From the NCBI GenBank assembly GCA_023251875.1, contig JAHEXY010000007.1, positions 234,045 through 298,044 on the forward strand: 64,000 nucleotides of DNA, given 5' to 3'. This DNA is from Bacteroidota bacterium. Lineage in GTDB: Bacteria; Bacteroidota; Bacteroidia; JAHEXY01. Under the pieces are notes generated by a model. That model saw nothing but the letters and a program-made list of their open reading frames with translations. It made no database searches and had not been told where the DNA came from. A program made the position numbers and the translations under genes. Positions 1 through 9,500 of the stretch are shown here, piece by piece. The first letter of the stretch is position 1. Every line of letters begins with the position of its first letter.

Positions 1-830
1 GCATTAGCAAGTAAATTCATAATTAAAACAATTAATACAAGCACTAATGCTGTTCCGTAAGCCATAGGTTTTGATTCTTCAAGATTGGTTCCACTGGTTG
101 AGATAACATAAAGATGGTAAGGCAATACCATCACCTGATCAAAAATACTGCTGGGTAATTTTGGTAAAAAATAAGCGGCAACAGTAAATAAAATAGGGGC
201 TGTTTCTCCTGACACACGACCAATAGACAGAATGAGTCCGGTAATAATATTGGGAAATGCCATTGGCAAAACAACTTTGCCAATGGTTTGTAATTTTGTA
301 GCGCCTAAGGCATACGATCCAATTCTAAAAGAATTGTCAATTGCTTTTAAAGATTCTTCTGTAGTTCTAATTACAATAGGTAAAACCAATAAACCTAATG
401 TTAACGAACCGGCAATAATTGAATCTCCAAATCCAAGTGTGTTTACAAACAACGACATTCCAAATAATCCAAATACAATAGAAGGTATACCTGCTAAATT
501 ATTTGTCATCAGTTTTATGAAACGCTTGAACCAACTATCTTTTACATATTCATTAATATAGATGCCTGCCATAACACCAATGGGAAATGCAAATACAATA
601 CTTCCTGCTACAAGGTATAAGGTTCCTACAATGGCTGGAAAAATTCCACCTTTGGTCATTCCTTCTTCCGGCATGGCAGTAAGAAACTCCCAAGAAATAA
701 CTTTAAATCCTTTAACAAAAATAAAGGATAGAATTGCTAATAAAATAAAAACCACAGAAAAACTAAGTATCCTGAAAAGGGTAAAAGCAATACTTTGTTT
801 AATGTATTTTATTCTGTCAACCGATATCAT
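1..830 (-). CDS. pstA: Phosphate ABC transporter permease PstA (3' end cut by window)
   Basis: Inner-membrane permease that pairs with PstC in the high-affinity phosphate importer. Translating the minus strand from the ATG at 830 gives a multi-spanning protein (about 276 residues visible) with a first membrane helix near residues 10-40, the permease loop SYALGATKLQTIGKVVLP (the EAA motif that contacts the PstB ATPase) and the family segment GRVSGETAP. The C-terminal helix is visible, so only the last few residues lie outside the window. Its ATG overlaps the pstC stop codon (ATGA), so it is translationally coupled to pstC. pstB and phoU, which usually follow, would lie beyond position 1. Confidence 0.93.
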   Translation of the reverse strand, partial: MISVDRIKYIKQSIAFTLFRILSFSVVFILLAILSFIFVKGFKVISWEFLTAMPEEGMTKGGIFPAIVGTLYLVAGSIVFAFPIGVMAGIYINEYVKDSWFKRFIKLMTNNLAGIPSIVFGLFGMSLFVNTLGFGDSIIAGSLTLGLLVLPIVIRTTEESLKAIDNSFRIGSYALGATKLQTIGKVVLPMAFPNIITGLILSIGRVSGETAPILFTVAAYFLPKLPSSIFDQVMVLPYHLYVISTSGTNLEESKPMAYGTALVLVLIVLIMNLLAN

Positions 831-2038
831 ATTTTAGTAAGCTTTTTTCTTCTGTTCGAAACAATTTCAACAATCAAATTAATCACAAGCGTAATAATAA
901 ATAGAATACATCCCAGAGCAAATAATGCTTTGTAATGCATGCCTCCTTGAGGTGCTTCTCCTAATTCAGCAGCAATAGTTGCCGGAATTGTGCGCATGGG
1001 CTCTAAAATACTATGTGGAATAACAGCTGCATTGCCTGTAACCATTAATACTGCCATGGTTTCTCCAATGGCTCTTCCAATTCCCAAAATTGCTGCAGCG
1101 GTAATACCTGAAGCAGAATACGGAATAATTACTCTATGAATGGTTTGCCATTTTGATGCCCCCAATGCCAAACTAGCTTCTTTCATGGCTCTTGGTGTAT
1201 TGCGAATGGCATCTTCAGAAATAGTAATAATAGTAGGCAAGGCCATAATGCCCAAAATAATGCTTCCCGCTAATCCGGTTTCGCCAACAGGCAAATTAAA
1301 TACTTGTTGAATCATGGGAACAATTACAATCAATCCAAAAAAACCATACACTACGGATGGAATACCGGCCAATAATTCAATAACAGGTTTTAAAAATCTT
1401 CTCACTTTTTTATTGGCAATTTCTGCCATGTAGATGGCTGTGGCTAATCCAAGTGGTAGGGCTATAAGAATAGCGCCTAAGCTTACCCAAAGCGTCCCCA
1501 GTATTAAAGGCAAAACGCCTAATTGTGCTACCGGCTGTGCCGTAGGAAACCATTCCTTATTACTTAAAAACGCATGTAAAGTAGTTTTGTCAATTTCAAT
1601 TTTCTTGCCTGTAAAATTTTTATCAAAATATTTTTCAGGAAAAAAAGCAATCATACCCGAAGTTTTCTCTACTAATTCTGAAATTTTTTGTGGAATATTT
1701 TCAAAATTAGCACCTAGTTCTTCATCAGTATAATAATTAGAAATATCGTCTACTCTAAACAGAATAATAGAATCATTATTTCCCCCAAGTTGTGACCAAT
1801 TGCTAATATTCTGATCAAAAATTTCTTTGAATTGTGCAGGCGACAACGTATTTACAATATTGTTTTTATTTACGGCAACAATATAACCCTCTTCGATGGG
1901 TTGTGTTTGAAATAATCCAATACCTTCTTTAAATAAAAAACAAATGATTAAAAGCACTACCAAACTACTGATAGTGCCACAAAGGAATAATAATCCTTCA
2001 ATTAATTTTGTTGTAAATTTTTTAATTCGTGTATTCAT
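827..2038 (-). CDS. pstC: Phosphate ABC transporter permease PstC with PstS-like insertion
   Basis: Partner permease of PstA. The C-terminal two thirds is canonical PstC: EWFPT before TM2, the EAA loop EASLALGASKWQTIHRVIIP, and GRAIGETMAVLMVTGN. It is longer than usual (about 403 aa against roughly 300-320). Between TM1 (about residues 15-40) and TM2 there is an extra block of about 95 residues that resembles the central part of PstS (see findings). A GTG at 2053 would add five residues, but the ATG at 2038 is preceded by AAAGGA at good spacing, whereas the GTG lies inside a dispersed repeat. I therefore chose 2038. It lies downstream of pstS and overlaps pstA by 4 bp. Confidence 0.92.
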   Translation of the reverse strand: MNTRIKKFTTKLIEGLLFLCGTISSLVVLLIICFLFKEGIGLFQTQPIEEGYIVAVNKNNIVNTLSPAQFKEIFDQNISNWSQLGGNNDSIILFRVDDISNYYTDEELGANFENIPQKISELVEKTSGMIAFFPEKYFDKNFTGKKIEIDKTTLHAFLSNKEWFPTAQPVAQLGVLPLILGTLWVSLGAILIALPLGLATAIYMAEIANKKVRRFLKPVIELLAGIPSVVYGFFGLIVIVPMIQQVFNLPVGETGLAGSIILGIMALPTIITISEDAIRNTPRAMKEASLALGASKWQTIHRVIIPYSASGITAAAILGIGRAIGETMAVLMVTGNAAVIPHSILEPMRTIPATIAAELGEAPQGGMHYKALFALGCILFIITLVINLIVEIVSNRRKKLTKI

Positions 2039-2047
2039 CTTTTCCTT

Positions 2048-2076
2048 TGTCACGCTGAGCGGAGTCGAAGCGTCAT
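2048..2076. repeat. Dispersed GCTGAGCGGAGTCGAAGC-type palindromic repeat
   Basis: A short imperfect palindrome in which ACGCT and AGCGT flank GAGCGGAGTCG, in the pstS-pstC gap right before the pstC start. The core resembles part of the element at 4699-4743 (TTCGACTTCGCTCAGG on the other strand). Such GAGCGGAGTCGAAG elements are common intergenic repeats in Bacteroidota. In an mRNA it could form a hairpin between pstS and pstC and help make binding protein in excess over permease; that role is inference. Confidence 0.6.
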
Positions 2077-2089
2077 AAATAAAATTTAA

Positions 2090-2926
2090 TTATAGTGGCA
2101 CATAACCAACTTGCTCAACCATTTTTTGTCCTTCAGGAGATAAAATATAATCTACAAATGGTTTTACATTTTTTTCAACCGTAGTTAGATAATAATAAAA
2201 TAATGGACGAATAACCGGATACGTTCTATCTTTGGCAGTTACCATGGATGGCGCAACAAAAGTTTTTCCTTTATCCGTTGATACTTTAAGTGCTTTTACA
2301 TTTTTATCTAAATAAGCAAGGCCTACATAACCAATTGCTCCCTTTGTTTGACTTACCGATTGAATAATTGCTCCTGTAGCAGCCATGCTTAAAACAGTAG
2401 TGCTGTAATTTTTATTATTTAAAATATGTTCTTTAAAAAAATCATAAGTACCCGAACTTGATTCTCGTGAATAAACAATAATTTTCATATCATCGCCACC
2501 AAGATCCTTCCAATTGGTTGTTTTTCCTGTAAAAATTCCTTCCAATTGCTCACGCGTAAGTTGGCTCACTTTATTTTGTGGATTTACAACAACAGCAAGT
2601 GCATCATAAGCAATGGTTACTTCTTTAACAGACTTACCGGCATCTTGCAATTTCATTTTCTCTCCCATTTTTATTTTTCGTGAGGCCATGGCAATATCAG
2701 TAGAGCCATCTATCAAAGCAGATAATCCTACTCCACTTCCTCCACCAATAACGGTTATTTTTGAACCTCCATTTGCTTTCATGAATACTTCTGCCTCTTT
2801 TTGTGAAAGCGGAAGAACGGTGTCGCTTCCTTTAATTTTAATATTCAAACTTGTTTGCACAAATGCAGTAGTAATAAGCATTGGAATGGCAACGAGTAAC
2901 GTAAAAAGTTTAATTTTTTTGATCAT
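2090..2926 (-). CDS. pstS: Phosphate ABC transporter substrate-binding protein PstS
   Basis: Periplasmic phosphate-binding protein that feeds PstC/PstA. The start at 2926 gives a classical signal peptide (MIKKIKLFTLLVAIPMLI, cleavage near AFVQ). The earlier in-frame Met at 2953 would place nine polar residues in front of it and lies within the predicted promoter. PBP-like motifs visible are KGSDTVLPLSQ (phosphate loop 1), GGGSGVG, and SRESSSGTYDFF (phosphate loop 2, with Ser and Arg ligands), followed by GAIGYVGLAYL. About 278 aa, the short form typical of Bacteroidota. It is the first gene of the pstSCA operon, with a Pho-box-like array just upstream at 2968-2995. Confidence 0.94.
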   Translation of the reverse strand: MIKKIKLFTLLVAIPMLITTAFVQTSLNIKIKGSDTVLPLSQKEAEVFMKANGGSKITVIGGGSGVGLSALIDGSTDIAMASRKIKMGEKMKLQDAGKSVKEVTIAYDALAVVVNPQNKVSQLTREQLEGIFTGKTTNWKDLGGDDMKIIVYSRESSSGTYDFFKEHILNNKNYSTTVLSMAATGAIIQSVSQTKGAIGYVGLAYLDKNVKALKVSTDKGKTFVAPSMVTAKDRTYPVIRPLFYYYLTTVEKNVKPFVDYILSPEGQKMVEQVGYVPL

Positions 2927-2950
2927 GGTATTTGGTTTTTTAATTGCTTG

Positions 2951-2995
2951 CAAAATTATATTTGAATTGTTAATTGAATTTTAACCCAATGTTAA
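2951..2995 (-). promoter_or_regulatory. Pho-box-like array and -7 element upstream of pstS
   Basis: On the minus strand three hexamers TTAACA, TTAAAA and TTAACA start exactly 11 bp apart (plus-strand 2990-2995, 2979-2984, 2968-2973). They are followed after 9 bp by TAATTTTG (2958-2951), a match to the Bacteroidota -7 element TAnnTTTG. Tandem TTAACA-like repeats with 11-bp period are the known recognition pattern of PhoP/PhoB-family response regulators. The same layout is found upstream of the porin at 4302-4357. Confidence 0.7.
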
Positions 2996-3004
2996 TTCTG
3001 TGAC

Positions 3005-4285
3005 TTAAAATTTATATTGTACTCTTAACGTGAACACATTGTCTTTTATATCTGTTACGTATCCACTGAGATTTTTACTAGTTTCATTGCTTACCATATC
3101 ATAGTAAGCTGTTATTTTTACATTACTATCCCAATGGTATACCCATCCCAAGCCAAGCGTAGTATATTTAATATCTCCAGCAGAAAGTTTAGTGCCCGAA
3201 ACTCCAATTTCATCTCCTTTAACTTTTGTATTGGGATCATACCAATCGTATTTTACAATGATTTGATGTTTGGTTCTAAAAATATTTTGGAGAAAATAAA
3301 AATAAGCTCCATTAAAATTACGGAGGTAGGTATCGCCACTAGGTTGCGTAGAAGCACTTGTTGTAGATGAAGACGAACTTGGCTGTTGGCCCTGAATGTA
3401 CTCAGCTCTTAGCGTTGTAACGCCAAAAGGAAAGTCAAAGTTAAGTTGCGCATCAGCCCCATAATATTGGCGTTTGGCTATTTGGCCATAATTAACAGTA
3501 TCACTATTTAATTGAAATGTTGTTTGATTTAAAGTGTCTAGTCCCATTGTATATACATTTTTTCTTCCTTGCCTCCAGCCACCATTATAATACGACAATC
3601 CCAATCCATAACTTATTTTCTCTGAAACAGTACTTTTATTTATTGCAATATGGCTGATGAAATCTTTTTGTTTGTCGAAATCTACTGCAGTTGATCCGGT
3701 GCCATTATACAAACCAGCATCTATTTTTAAGAAATTAAATCTTGAGGTTTTGGGCATCTGAAAAGTAAGCATGGCCCCTAAATCACGCTCACCGGGAAAA
3801 ATAATTTGCGACATTCGTCCTCTTTCCGGAGACTCCCTTAGGCTTGATGAATAGCCAATCTCATAACCAAATGGGCGATTCATAATACCAGCTGTAATAG
3901 AAAAAGCGCCTAACCATGGTTCCGTAAATTTTCCGTAAAGATCTTTTATTGCAATTCCCTTTTCAGTAGCATCTATTTGAAAAACAAATTGCGTATATAA
4001 TGTTTCGTATGCAATTTTAATTCTACCCCTTCTTAACATAAAACGTTTGTCAGTGGAACTTCCAAAATTTCCTCCTGCATAAGAAGCTATACCAACAGAA
4101 TCAGCCCATTGAAATTGTGGCTGAATATAACCGGATATTTTTATTCGCTTTAATAATTCGAGATCAGATTGGATTTTGGCAATTGCACTAGGGATAGTAT
4201 CTTCAAGTTCTTGAGCCTTTATATTATTTGCAAATGCTACTGCAATTAAGCTTGCAAGTATGCTCGTGTAAATTTTATTTAACAT
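3005..4285 (-). CDS. Phosphate-selective porin O/P family outer-membrane channel
   Basis: Outer-membrane beta-barrel, likely importing phosphate or polyphosphate. It has an N-terminal signal peptide ending NNIKAQ (about residue 24), a short helical stretch (residues 30-48, as in the coiled-coil of OprP/OprO), then many alternating aromatic strands. Family hallmarks include GYIQPQFQ, FMLRRGRIKI, EPWLGAFSITAGIMNRPFGYE and a C-terminal strand ending in aromatic plus Phe (TLRVQYKF). Its 426 aa fit Porin_O_P (PF07396). Location behind pstSCA and a matching Pho-box-like array support a phosphate role. Substrate is inferred from family and context. Confidence 0.88.
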   Translation of the reverse strand: MLNKIYTSILASLIAVAFANNIKAQELEDTIPSAIAKIQSDLELLKRIKISGYIQPQFQWADSVGIASYAGGNFGSSTDKRFMLRRGRIKIAYETLYTQFVFQIDATEKGIAIKDLYGKFTEPWLGAFSITAGIMNRPFGYEIGYSSSLRESPERGRMSQIIFPGERDLGAMLTFQMPKTSRFNFLKIDAGLYNGTGSTAVDFDKQKDFISHIAINKSTVSEKISYGLGLSYYNGGWRQGRKNVYTMGLDTLNQTTFQLNSDTVNYGQIAKRQYYGADAQLNFDFPFGVTTLRAEYIQGQQPSSSSSTTSASTQPSGDTYLRNFNGAYFYFLQNIFRTKHQIIVKYDWYDPNTKVKGDEIGVSGTKLSAGDIKYTTLGLGWVYHWDSNVKITAYYDMVSNETSKNLSGYVTDIKDNVFTLRVQYKF

Positions 4286-4301
4286 ATAATTTATTTTTAG
4301 G

Positions 4302-4357
4302 CAAAGTAAAGGCTATTACTTTAACTATAAATTATCGGTATATTAAATTAATGTTAA
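4302..4357 (-). promoter_or_regulatory. Pho-box-like array upstream of the porin
   Basis: On the minus strand four hexamers TTAACA, TTAATA, ATAATT and TTAAAG occupy plus-strand 4352-4357, 4341-4346, 4330-4335 and 4319-4324, a strict 11-bp period. The last is followed after 9 bp by TTACTTTG (4309-4302), a near match to the -7 element TAnnTTTG. The 9-bp gap is identical to that upstream of pstS, which supports shared control by a PhoB-like regulator (inference). Confidence 0.65.
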
Positions 4358-4452
4358 CTAAAGAAACGTTATTGTTTAATTTTATAAATACTGCTCACGT
4401 AATAAAAAAATAGAAATTGAATGATATGCAAAGAAATCAAAAAACCTGAAAA

Positions 4453-4479
4453 CAAAAAAGCCTTAATTTCTCAAGGCTT
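4453..4479 (-). terminator. Rho-independent terminator after tRNA-Ser
   Basis: Stem AAGCCTT (4458-4464) pairs with AAGGCTT (4473-4479) around an 8-nt loop. Read on the minus strand it is followed by a run of T residues (4459-4454). It lies about 35 bp downstream of the tRNA-Ser 3' end in the right orientation. Confidence 0.75.
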
Positions 4480-4514
4480 CTCGTTGTTTTGCTTTAAAAC
4501 GGTTTGCATTAATG

Positions 4515-4601
4515 CGGAGAAGAAGGGATTCGAACCCCCGATACCCTTTCGAGTATACAAACTTTCCAGGCTTGCTCCTTAAACCACTCGGACACCTCTC
4601 C
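4515..4601 (-). tRNA. tRNA-Ser (anticodon GGA)
   Basis: Minus-strand cloverleaf of 87 nt. The acceptor 5' half GGAGAGG pairs with CTTCTCC (one G-U). The D arm contains GTCCGAGTGGTTTAAGGA. The anticodon stem CAAGC/GTTTG holds the loop CTGGAAA, so the anticodon is GGA. There is a long class II variable arm (TATACTCGAAAGGGTATC) as in serine tRNAs, then the T arm GGGGGTTCGAATCCC. The discriminator base is G, as expected for Ser. CCA is not encoded. Confidence 0.96.
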
Positions 4602-4698
4602 TTTATTTCGTTATTAGTTGTCAGTAAAACAAAAATGCTGAAAAGATATAGAATTCTTTCAGCATTTAAGAATATCATAAAAATATATTCCAAACATT

Positions 4699-4743
4699 CC
4701 CCTCTCCTCCTTCGACTTCGCTCAGGACAAGTTTGGAGAGGGT
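4699..4743. repeat. Composite palindromic repeat (CCCTCTCC...GGAGAGGG)
   Basis: Outer arms CCCTCTCC and GGAGAGGG flank an inner TTCGACTTCGCTCAGG core, which is also found in part at 2048-2076. It lies between tRNA-Ser and the 3' end of the gene ending at 4755. It belongs to the family of CCTCTCC/GGAGAGG palindromes seen five more times in the window. Confidence 0.6.
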
Positions 4744-4754
4744 TAGGAAGATAT

Positions 4755-5696
4755 TTACTTCAATGGAAGTACTGTAGAGCCAATCATATGGCCATCCGTA
4801 TACACTTCAATAGTATAATTTCCTGCCATCAAATCCATTCCCTTTGAAGCATACACACACATATCAGCTTCTTTATTATCATAATAAAGATCTTTTTTAA
4901 CAGAATACAAAACATCTTCTCCATTATAAGTAAATTTCGCTGATTCGTCACCTTGTGTTAATACCTTACCATCAGGAGCAATAATTCTTAAAAAAACATC
5001 TTTGCTTCCTTTATCCACCACTTTATTTTCACTCAATTTAAAGCAGGTTTTTATTTTTTCAACTTTTTTAGCCTTATTGGTTGTTTTTTCTTTTTCTCCA
5101 TTCGATTTAAAAAAAACGCCTGCTGCCAACAAATCATTCGCTTTTAATATAGAGCCCAGAGCAACCTTTTCTGATAGTTTTGAATTTACATTTGAAAGCT
5201 CTGAATTTTTGCCTTTTTCAGATTCTACTTCAGCTTTTACTAAAGTATTTTCTGTTGTTAATTGAGCATTAACTGTTTTTAATGAATCTATTTGCATAGC
5301 ATACATAGCATTCATTTTTCTAAGGCTCGCCAATTCAGCTTTTGCTTTTTTAAGTTGAGTAGCATCTCCAGATTGAATCATTTTTTGAATTTCAACAATT
5401 TTAGTTTGAATAACAGAATCTTTAGCACTCAATTGTGTTTTCATGCTTTGATTATCCGATTGCAAAGCTGTAAATTCAGAAGTTAAAGATGCTAATTCAG
5501 TACTTAATGAATCTTTCTCACTGGTTAATGTAGTATTGGCAATTGCTTCAACATCTGCTTTATTTTTTTGTGAATAAAATTGCCAACCAAGAAAAAGTAC
5601 CAATAGAAATAGTACTCCCGAAAGCATCATAAAAAATTTGTTGCTCGACCCTTTGTTTTCTTGATTTGAAGAATTTGCATTTCCTGTTGTTTCCAT
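4755..5696 (-). CDS. Membrane-anchored coiled-coil protein of unknown function
   Basis: 313 aa, not assigned to a function. Seen: a polar N-terminus rich in Asn/Ser, one transmembrane helix (about residues 22-40, FFMMLSGVLFLLVLFLGWQF), then a long heptad-rich coiled coil (about 50-185) with many Ser/Asp/Leu. A C-terminal globular region of about 110 residues (KTCFKLSENKVVDKG to the end) has beta-rich character and two Cys. Similar TM/coiled-coil/beta-domain proteins recur as conserved hypotheticals in Bacteroidota. Topology suggests a cytoplasmic N-terminus and periplasmic coiled coil. It diverges from comF. Confidence 0.75.
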   Translation of the reverse strand: METTGNANSSNQENKGSSNKFFMMLSGVLFLLVLFLGWQFYSQKNKADVEAIANTTLTSEKDSLSTELASLTSEFTALQSDNQSMKTQLSAKDSVIQTKIVEIQKMIQSGDATQLKKAKAELASLRKMNAMYAMQIDSLKTVNAQLTTENTLVKAEVESEKGKNSELSNVNSKLSEKVALGSILKANDLLAAGVFFKSNGEKEKTTNKAKKVEKIKTCFKLSENKVVDKGSKDVFLRIIAPDGKVLTQGDESAKFTYNGEDVLYSVKKDLYYDNKEADMCVYASKGMDLMAGNYTIEVYTDGHMIGSTVLPLK

Positions 5697-5797
5697 AATT
5701 TGTAATTTTGTTTAATGGCGCTCTTAAACAAGAGCTTAATTTAATGATTCGTACTATTATTAAGGGCTGCAATTTAGCCTTTTTTTAGCAATTTTCC

Positions 5798-6484
5798 ATG
5801 GTTTCCGACTTTTTTACACTGTTTTATCCCCGTATTTGCGCTTCATGTGCCGGTAATTTATCCTTAAACGAAGATTTTATATGTGTTTCATGCCAATTTA
5901 AACTCCCTAAAACCCAATATAGTATTACTAAAGACAATGCGTTATGCAAATTATTTTGGGGTAGAACCAATATAGAAACGGCCGCGGCTTATTATTATTT
6001 TAATAATGGCAGTAAAGTTCAACACTTAATCCATCAATTAAAATACAAAGGACAAAAAGAGTTAGGTTTTTACCTTGGTGAAAAATACGGTCAAGAGTTA
6101 ATTCTTTCCCCTTTATTTAAATCCATTAATGTAATTATTCCCATTCCCTTACATCCCCAAAAACTAAAAAAGAGAGGTTACAATCAAAGCGAATATTTTG
6201 CAAAGGGTTTAAGCAAGAGTATGCAAAAACAAGTAAACACACAGTCTTTGATTCGATTAAAAGAATCCTCTACACAAACAAAAAAAACACGTTATGAACG
6301 TTGGGAAAATGTTGAAAATATTTTTTCCATCTGGCATGCAAAATCTCTTAAAAACAAACATGTTTTGCTAGTTGACGATGTAATTACTACCGGAGCCACA
6401 ATAGAAGCTGCAACAAATACCTTATTGCAAATTGAAGGTGTTAAAATAAGCATTGCATCCATCGCTTTTGCTGAAAAAGTTTAA
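5798..6484 (+). CDS. comF: ComF family phosphoribosyltransferase-like protein
   Basis: ComF-type protein linked to natural DNA uptake and recombination in other bacteria. It begins with a short zinc-finger-like module CASC...CVSC (residues 12-31) and ends with a type I phosphoribosyltransferase fold whose PRPP loop VLLVDDVITTGAT is clear (about residues 187-199). The middle motif IPIPLHPQKLKKRGYNQSE is diagnostic for ComF. Length 228 aa is normal. It is transcribed alone, divergent from the coiled-coil gene. Confidence 0.9.
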   Translation: MVSDFFTLFYPRICASCAGNLSLNEDFICVSCQFKLPKTQYSITKDNALCKLFWGRTNIETAAAYYYFNNGSKVQHLIHQLKYKGQKELGFYLGEKYGQELILSPLFKSINVIIPIPLHPQKLKKRGYNQSEYFAKGLSKSMQKQVNTQSLIRLKESSTQTKKTRYERWENVENIFSIWHAKSLKNKHVLLVDDVITTGATIEAATNTLLQIEGVKISIASIAFAEKV

Positions 6485-6500
6485 AAACCTTATCCCAATC

Positions 6501-6528
6501 GCAACCTTTTAGGCATTATTTCGTATAC
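6501..6528 (+). promoter_or_regulatory. ECF-sigma-like promoter, GCAAC-N16-CGTATA
   Basis: GCAACCTTTT, 12 bp, then GTATAC, 32 bp upstream of the ATG at 6561. AAC in the -35 and CGT in the -10 separated by N16 is the standard architecture of ECF sigma promoters. The same arrangement is found at 10368, 16774, 42282 and 44783. Confidence 0.65.
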
Positions 6529-6560
6529 CACAAAACCAAGAGCCCACATAAAGCTTATTT

Positions 6561-9500
6561 ATGAAAAAAAAGGTATCCCTTTTATGTTTTATTCCCTTAT
6601 TGGGTTTAGCGTTTATATTGTTTTATAACGGGCATTTATATTGCCAAACTACTATTTTTGACTGGCAATGGGCTCATGCTATTGGCGGCACTATGGATGA
6701 TAAGGGGAGTTCTATTATACACGATCAAAATGACAATATTTACATAGCAGGTACTGTAAATGGAGATAGCATTGACATTGAAGGAAGCTATTATTCTACG
6801 CATGGATATAATGCTGCATATATTAGCAAATATACTCAAAGTGGGCAATTGGTTTGGAGTAGCCTATTTTCTTCTGATGATGACGCAGAAGCATCTTCAA
6901 TATGTATTGATAAAACAGGAGATTTATTCATTGCCGGATACTTTACGGGAACTTATTTGAACGTAGGTGATACACAATTAGTAAATAATGGCGTATCTAC
7001 CCTATTTATTGCTAAATACAATGTTGCCGGAAATTACGTATGGGCAAAAACTATTGGCGGAGATTCAATCATAATACCATCATCGATATTGTACAATGCC
7101 GATACCTCCCTATATCTTGCAGGTAAGTTTACATCACATTTTACAGCAGATACGGTTTCTTTTGTTTCAAAGGGTGGTTATGATGCTTTTGTTTTAAAGT
7201 ATACTACAGATGGAGAAATACAATGGGGCAGAACAATTGGAGGGAGTGGTGATGAAACTATTACTGATATGGTTTCGGATATCAGCAGCAATATATTTGC
7301 CATTGGCAATTTTACTACTTATAATTTTAGTATAGGAAAAAAGGGATATGTAAATAGAGGAGGAAGCGATGTTTTTATGGTAAAATATGGAATGTTTGGC
7401 AACGTAACATGGTCAAAGCAATTAGGGGGAGATGGAGATGATTTAGCTAATGACATTGCTCAAGATGAAAATGCAAATTTATATGTAGGTGGGAGTTTCT
7501 CTTCTAGCCAATTTTCTATAGATACTACTAGTTACATACTCAATAATCAAGGTGGAAACGATGGCTTTATAGCTTTATTTACTAAACAGGGAATCCCCAA
7601 AGCTATTACCGCAATTGCGAGTACTCAAGATGAAACCGTTAAATCAATCTGCACATTAGGGATAGATTTGTTTGTTGTTGCAGGTTCATTTAATGGCAAT
7701 ACTTTAACAATGGGCTCAACTACGTTAAATTCACAAGGCTTAACAGATCTTTTTATTGCCAAATACGATTCTAGCTTACAAGTAACAGCTGCCGATGCAA
7801 TAGGTGGTATTGGAAATGAAGATGTGGATGTTCTTTTTAATAATTCATATAAAGGCGTGTGCCTCATTGGGCGCTACGATAGTGATTATTTAAGTATTGG
7901 CAATTTAAATCTTGCTTTAAATGGAGGAAGCGATATTTTTATCACCTCAGAAGAAAGCTTTAGCTCCAACACGAATGTAAGCAATAACAATGCAAATAAT
8001 TACACGCAACCTAAAGATGGGGGCTTATACGGTGGTTATATGAATGATTTAACCTATTCATCATACAACAATAGATTATTTGCAGGAATTAACACTCCTG
8101 CTTCATTATTTTATTCTGACGACAGCGCTAAAACATGGCAACCCGCTTTTTCAAAAGATTCTTTACAATACAACCAAAAAACTCAGGGATGGGGAGGAGA
8201 ATGCGCACATGTACATGCCAATACTATTGGTTGGGTAGTTGCACTTACTTCAAATCCAGACAGACAATTTTCATCAGTTGTTGCCAATTATAATGGCGGT
8301 GATCTTGCAAATTGGAAAACTTTCATTGACCCAACAATACTGAGACAATATGGATTTGATGCCAACGAAGTTTCGGCACTAGCCATTTCTAATTACTATA
8401 TTTATGTAAGTTTAGATAATTTTTTAGTACGAGGAAATTCTAAAGGATTTGACCCTAATAGCATAAAAGACATTAGAACCTCTATTTCAGGCTTAGCCCC
8501 TACATCAATAATTGCAGGTATTGCTGTTGCTAATACTTACAGCGGATATCCCTATTACATTGCAATAGATGAAGATGGGATACAAAACAGCTCTAATAAA
8601 AGATTATTTAAATATGATGGGGTACAGTTTAGTGAAATCAATTTTAACGGAACCAATATTAATGGAATAAAAGATGTTTTCACGCATTTGGGACAAACTA
8701 CCGGAGATACCCTGTTTATAGCAGGAAACGATACCTCCGGTAATACTATAAATCCCTATTTTATATTCCGTTCTTACGATGGAGGAAATACTTGGAAAGA
8801 TATTTCATATCCCAAAGCCCAAACAAACTTAACGGATGTTGATTACAGCCCCAATTGGAAATCGCAACTTACTTTAAGCAATGGATTGATTTTAATTATT
8901 CCCGGTAAAGGTATTTCTAAAGATTTAGGTAATACTTGGGACGATATAAGTGTACATTTTTCAGCTGCAGCAATACATCCCAATAATACATCTTTTGTAA
9001 TGGCAGGTAGATATAAAGCATCGTGTTCAACGACAGGAGCATCTGGCTTTTATACGCTTCTGGCTAATAATTTACTTTCAGCATTAACTATAAATAAAAT
9101 TGCTAGAACTGCAGACAAAAAACATTTTTATCTGGCAACAGCTTCGGGCATTGCTTATACGTCTGCTTATTTAGATACTACAATTTCAAGTGCCGATAAA
9201 TGGATATCCCCTAATGGTCAATATCCATTACTATCCGATACCATTACATACGGTGCAGTTGCTATTGATGCCAATGATTCATTACACGTAATTGCAGGAT
9301 GCCCTTATGGTTTTTATGTAAGCAATACGGGGCCTTATGGTTTTAGCTCTCTTTTTACCCCATTGGGTTTTACAAATGACTATCCTCAAATTCACGATAT
9401 AGCAATTGTTTCTTCATCTATTGCACTAGCGGTAAGTGGAGGAGGTGATGCTAGTAAAACTAAAATGGGAAATATTTGGAGATCAACCGATGGAGGCAGT

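Noticed and set aside
232-837. Two plus-strand open frames opposite pstA
   Set aside because: The minus strand encodes a clear PstA with its EAA motif; the plus frames are antisense shadows.
4463-4693. Minus-strand open frame across the tRNA-Ser region
   Set aside because: It runs straight through a good cloverleaf and a terminator and has no protein-like composition.
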